From assembly GCF_918741285.1 (NCBI RefSeq), contig NZ_CAKKNC010000010.1, positions 1 through 64,000 on the forward strand: DNA of 64,000 nt, given 5' to 3'. Shown piece by piece: positions 61,850 through 64,000 of this stretch (its first letter is position 1; every line of letters begins with the position of its first letter). The notes under the pieces were generated by a model. That model was not told the origin of the DNA, searched no databases, and saw only the letters and a program-made list of their open reading frames with translations. The translations under genes and the position numbers were made by a program. This DNA comes from Sphingobium sp. CECT 9361 (GTDB lineage Bacteria > Pseudomonadota > Alphaproteobacteria > Sphingomonadales > Sphingomonadaceae).

Positions 61850-64000
61850 TCAGACGCTGCTACTGGCAATCTCGACATATCCAATCAGTTCTGCCGAATA
61901 GCTGCCGTCACCGTTCACAGCTCCTTTGTGCTTCAATTCCCGCTGCAAAGTAGGCTCGACCGCGTGAACGAACAGATCGCTGCGCTGCTCAGGCTGGAAG
62001 GCCGTTGTCCCCGCAGGCGCCTGTAAGTATTTTTCGCATTGTCGCTCGACCGCCGGGATGCGCGTGCCGTCCTGTTTGACTGCGATGGGCTGCACCACCA
62101 CTCGACGCTCGCCATTGCCGGCCGACGTCTCGACCATCCATAGGGAAAGCAGAACCGGCTCATCCATGTCGCCGGACACGGCAATGCCGACTTCCTCCGG
62201 CGCCAGGCCTCGCCACCGCCCCAACTCCTCAAGGACCAACGGGTGATCCAAGCCCAGAAGTTGTAGCTCATCCTGGATTGTCGCAGCTTCGCGGCTCAGG
62301 CTGAAGCGGGCACGCCGCGTGCCCTCCGAAGTGACCAGATCGTAGGTGACATTATCCACCTTCACCAATTTCTGCTGGCGATCTGCAACAGCCGCCGACA
62401 TGAAACGCACCAACCGATCCAAACTGCTCGATACGTCCGAGAACGGCTTGTAGTCGTCCAAACTGAATCCATCGAGATCTTGGAAAAGGTCGAACACAAC
62501 CTGCCGCGCCTCGCGAGAATTCGACAGCGCCGCTTCCAACTCCACCTGCGTGCGCTTCAACTCGGGATCGGACAGTGCCTCTTGATACAAGCGATCGTAG
62601 TTCAACCGTTCGGACAATTGCCCTAGAATCTGCGCCCGTAGGTCTTCGGCAACATTGCCTTGCTCGTCGACCTTGCCGACCGTGCGCGCAATCTCGGTCA
62701 GTTTCTCGTCCAGCAGCAGAAAGATACGACCCTCGATCGTGTCCGAGAGCACCAGGTTGTAAACCTGGGCCGTGTGATTCTGGCCGTACCGGTGAATGCG
62801 CCCGATGCGCTGTTCCATGTCCATCGGATTCCACGGCAGGTCGAAGTTGAACAAGATGCGGGCGAATTGAAGGTTGATGCCTTCCCGCCCCGCTGCCGTG
62901 CAGACCAAGACGCGCGGACCATCCTTCTGACGGAAGCGACGCTCGGCAGCCGCCTTCGCCCCATGATCGCCGCCACGCAGCACAACTACGCCTTGGCCGG
63001 GGAAGTTCTGCTCGATCTCGCGGGAGATCATGTCCACCGTACCGAGGTAGGTGGCGAAGATTACGATCTTTTCGTTCTGGTTTTGCCTCCACAGAGTGCC
63101 CAAGCCATCGACCAACTTTTGCATCTTGGTTTCACGCTGGGTCGGAAACACACTCAGCAGGTCGTCGATCCGCAGGCGCTCTTCGGGAAGATGGAGGTTC
63201 ACTACCGCCGAGGCGGCTTCTTCCGCATGCACGGCCGCAAACTCACTGTCGTAGGGATCGGAGGCCATCTCCAGTGCCTCCTCGTCCAGCTTCTTAATCA
63301 AGCGGTATTTCAGCTCGGCCAGGACGCGATCCACTTCGCTACGCCCAACGCTGTCGCGTGACAGGCGGTACTCCTCGTGGATCAGCTCGCGCGCTTCATC
63401 AGTCAGCCGTTCGCGACCCTCGATGTCGAGTTCCTTGTCGCGCAGGAATGCCTCGTGCAGCGTGAGCATCAGCAGGCGACGCTTGAGGGTGCGCCTCACG
63501 GCGGCGAAGCTGGACGCCGCGATCTTCTGGAAGATCGCCATGAGGAAGCCCAGCGCGCGCCCCTGATTGCCTTGGCGGCGCGCAAGGTCGAAGCCGTCCT
63601 CCAAATACTCACGAAGCTTTTCGTAGAAAAGCCGTTCACCGTCCGACATCACGAAGGATTCTGTGTGAACCCACCGTCGCGCGAACAACGGTGAACCATC
63701 CGGCTGACAGGCGTCGGCCTTGGTGCGACGAAACATTACTGTGTTGAGCCGGTGGCGGTTCTCCAACATTTCTTCAGGGCTGCGGAACAGCGTCGGATTG
63801 AGTAACTGCGCCAGCATCCAGAACTGGAAATGGTTGCCTTGGTGCGGCGTGGCCGAAAGCAACAGGAGGTCGCGGGAGTGGTCCTTGAGCGCCTCGGCCA
63901 GCTTATAGTTCTCGGTTTTGCGCACCTTACCGCCAGTGCGGTACGCCGTCAGATGGTGCGCTTCGTCAAACACCACCAGATCCCAACGCGGCGCATCGAG
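61850..64000 (-). CDS. SNF2-family DNA helicase/translocase, N-terminus outside window
   Basis: The frame is open to the window edge, so the gene starts beyond 64000; 716 codons are visible. They cover the end of the first RecA domain (LVVFDEAHHL, LLLLSATPHQG) and an insert of ~170 residues. The second RecA domain has KIVIFATYLGTVDMI, VCTAAGREGINLQF and QRIGRIHRYGQNH, followed by a ~300-residue C-terminal region including LRAQILGQLSERLNYDRLY. The pattern is RapA/HepA-like SNF2. Such proteins occur as housekeeping RapA relatives and in defence systems (for example DISARM DrmD or Zorya ZorD); the visible part does not decide. It is next to an AbiE system and an integrase. Confidence 0.85.
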   Translation of the reverse strand, partial: LDAPRWDLVVFDEAHHLTAYRTGGKVRKTENYKLAEALKDHSRDLLLLSATPHQGNHFQFWMLAQLLNPTLFRSPEEMLENRHRLNTVMFRRTKADACQPDGSPLFARRWVHTESFVMSDGERLFYEKLREYLEDGFDLARRQGNQGRALGFLMAIFQKIAASSFAAVRRTLKRRLLMLTLHEAFLRDKELDIEGRERLTDEARELIHEEYRLSRDSVGRSEVDRVLAELKYRLIKKLDEEALEMASDPYDSEFAAVHAEEAASAVVNLHLPEERLRIDDLLSVFPTQRETKMQKLVDGLGTLWRQNQNEKIVIFATYLGTVDMISREIEQNFPGQGVVVLRGGDHGAKAAAERRFRQKDGPRVLVCTAAGREGINLQFARILFNFDLPWNPMDMEQRIGRIHRYGQNHTAQVYNLVLSDTIEGRIFLLLDEKLTEIARTVGKVDEQGNVAEDLRAQILGQLSERLNYDRLYQEALSDPELKRTQVELEAALSNSREARQVVFDLFQDLDGFSLDDYKPFSDVSSSLDRLVRFMSAAVADRQQKLVKVDNVTYDLVTSEGTRRARFSLSREAATIQDELQLLGLDHPLVLEELGRWRGLAPEEVGIAVSGDMDEPVLLSLWMVETSAGNGERRVVVQPIAVKQDGTRIPAVERQCEKYLQAPAGTTAFQPEQRSDLFVHAVEPTLQRELKHKGAVNGDGSYSAELIGYVEIASSSV

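Overview
The window reads as accessory DNA, most likely plasmid or integrative-element DNA, from an alphaproteobacterium of the sphingomonad group. This rests on codon style, on the F-type transfer gene order familiar from sphingomonad catabolic plasmids, on a TonB-dependent receptor paired with an aromatic ring-cleavage operon, and on a dense mixture of IS21, IS3, IS5, IS30 and Tn3 family debris. The host assignment is an inference; no rRNA or tRNA gene is present.

Layout. Positions 1-5.4 kb are a scar: the 3' end of a glycerophosphotransferase-like gene, a truncated IS21, a 5'-truncated IS5-family element, a TetR regulator, a damaged methylamine dehydrogenase light-chain gene and an IS3-family element. 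Positions 5.4-14.1 kb hold catabolic or redox genes on the minus strand: a LysR regulator, an operon of an enolase-superfamily enzyme, a ketopantoate-reductase-like enzyme and a SnoaL-like protein, and a second operon of a metallo-beta-lactamase-fold hydrolase plus a SnoaL-like paralogue. Between these two operons lie a decayed D-2-hydroxyacid dehydrogenase gene and a MerR / glutaredoxin-MauE pair.

Positions 14.3-28.2 kb carry a coherent aromatic catabolic block. A CatR/BenM-type LysR regulator faces a long operon in the order catB-catC-catA-benA-benB-benD-catI-catJ-ferredoxin-catD-catF. It encodes benzoate-type dioxygenation, diol dehydrogenation, intradiol catechol cleavage and the whole 3-oxoadipate branch to succinyl-CoA and acetyl-CoA. 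A TonB-dependent receptor and a benzaldehyde-type aldehyde dehydrogenase follow. The oxygenase has a separate ferredoxin, and no reductase is visible.

Positions 28.3-35.6 kb are a transposon nest. A Tn3 transposase stump abuts an IS21 element whose istA is broken by a second, complete IS21 with a 7-bp target duplication and by two short insertions of one palindromic repeat. An IS5 fragment and a complete IS30 follow.

Positions 35.7-58.5 kb are a nearly complete F-type (MPF-F) mating-pair formation region: lytic transglycosylase, traA, L, E, K, B, a DsbC-like isomerase, traV, C, trbI, an S26 peptidase, traW, U, trbC, traN, F, H, G and several small unknown genes. No relaxase or coupling protein is in the window. 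The right end holds an AbiE toxin-antitoxin pair with duplicated operators, a tyrosine recombinase, a MITE-like element and the 3' part of a large SNF2-family helicase gene that may mark a defence island.

The observations most worth follow-up are: five transposase-adjacent hairpins that share a tip but not their stems; repeated REP-like insertion into one istA; the TGTCCGAA operator family shared by abiE and the integrase region; the paired SnoaL-containing operons; the PD-(D/E)XK-like protein beside the transfer genes; and the truncated helicase.
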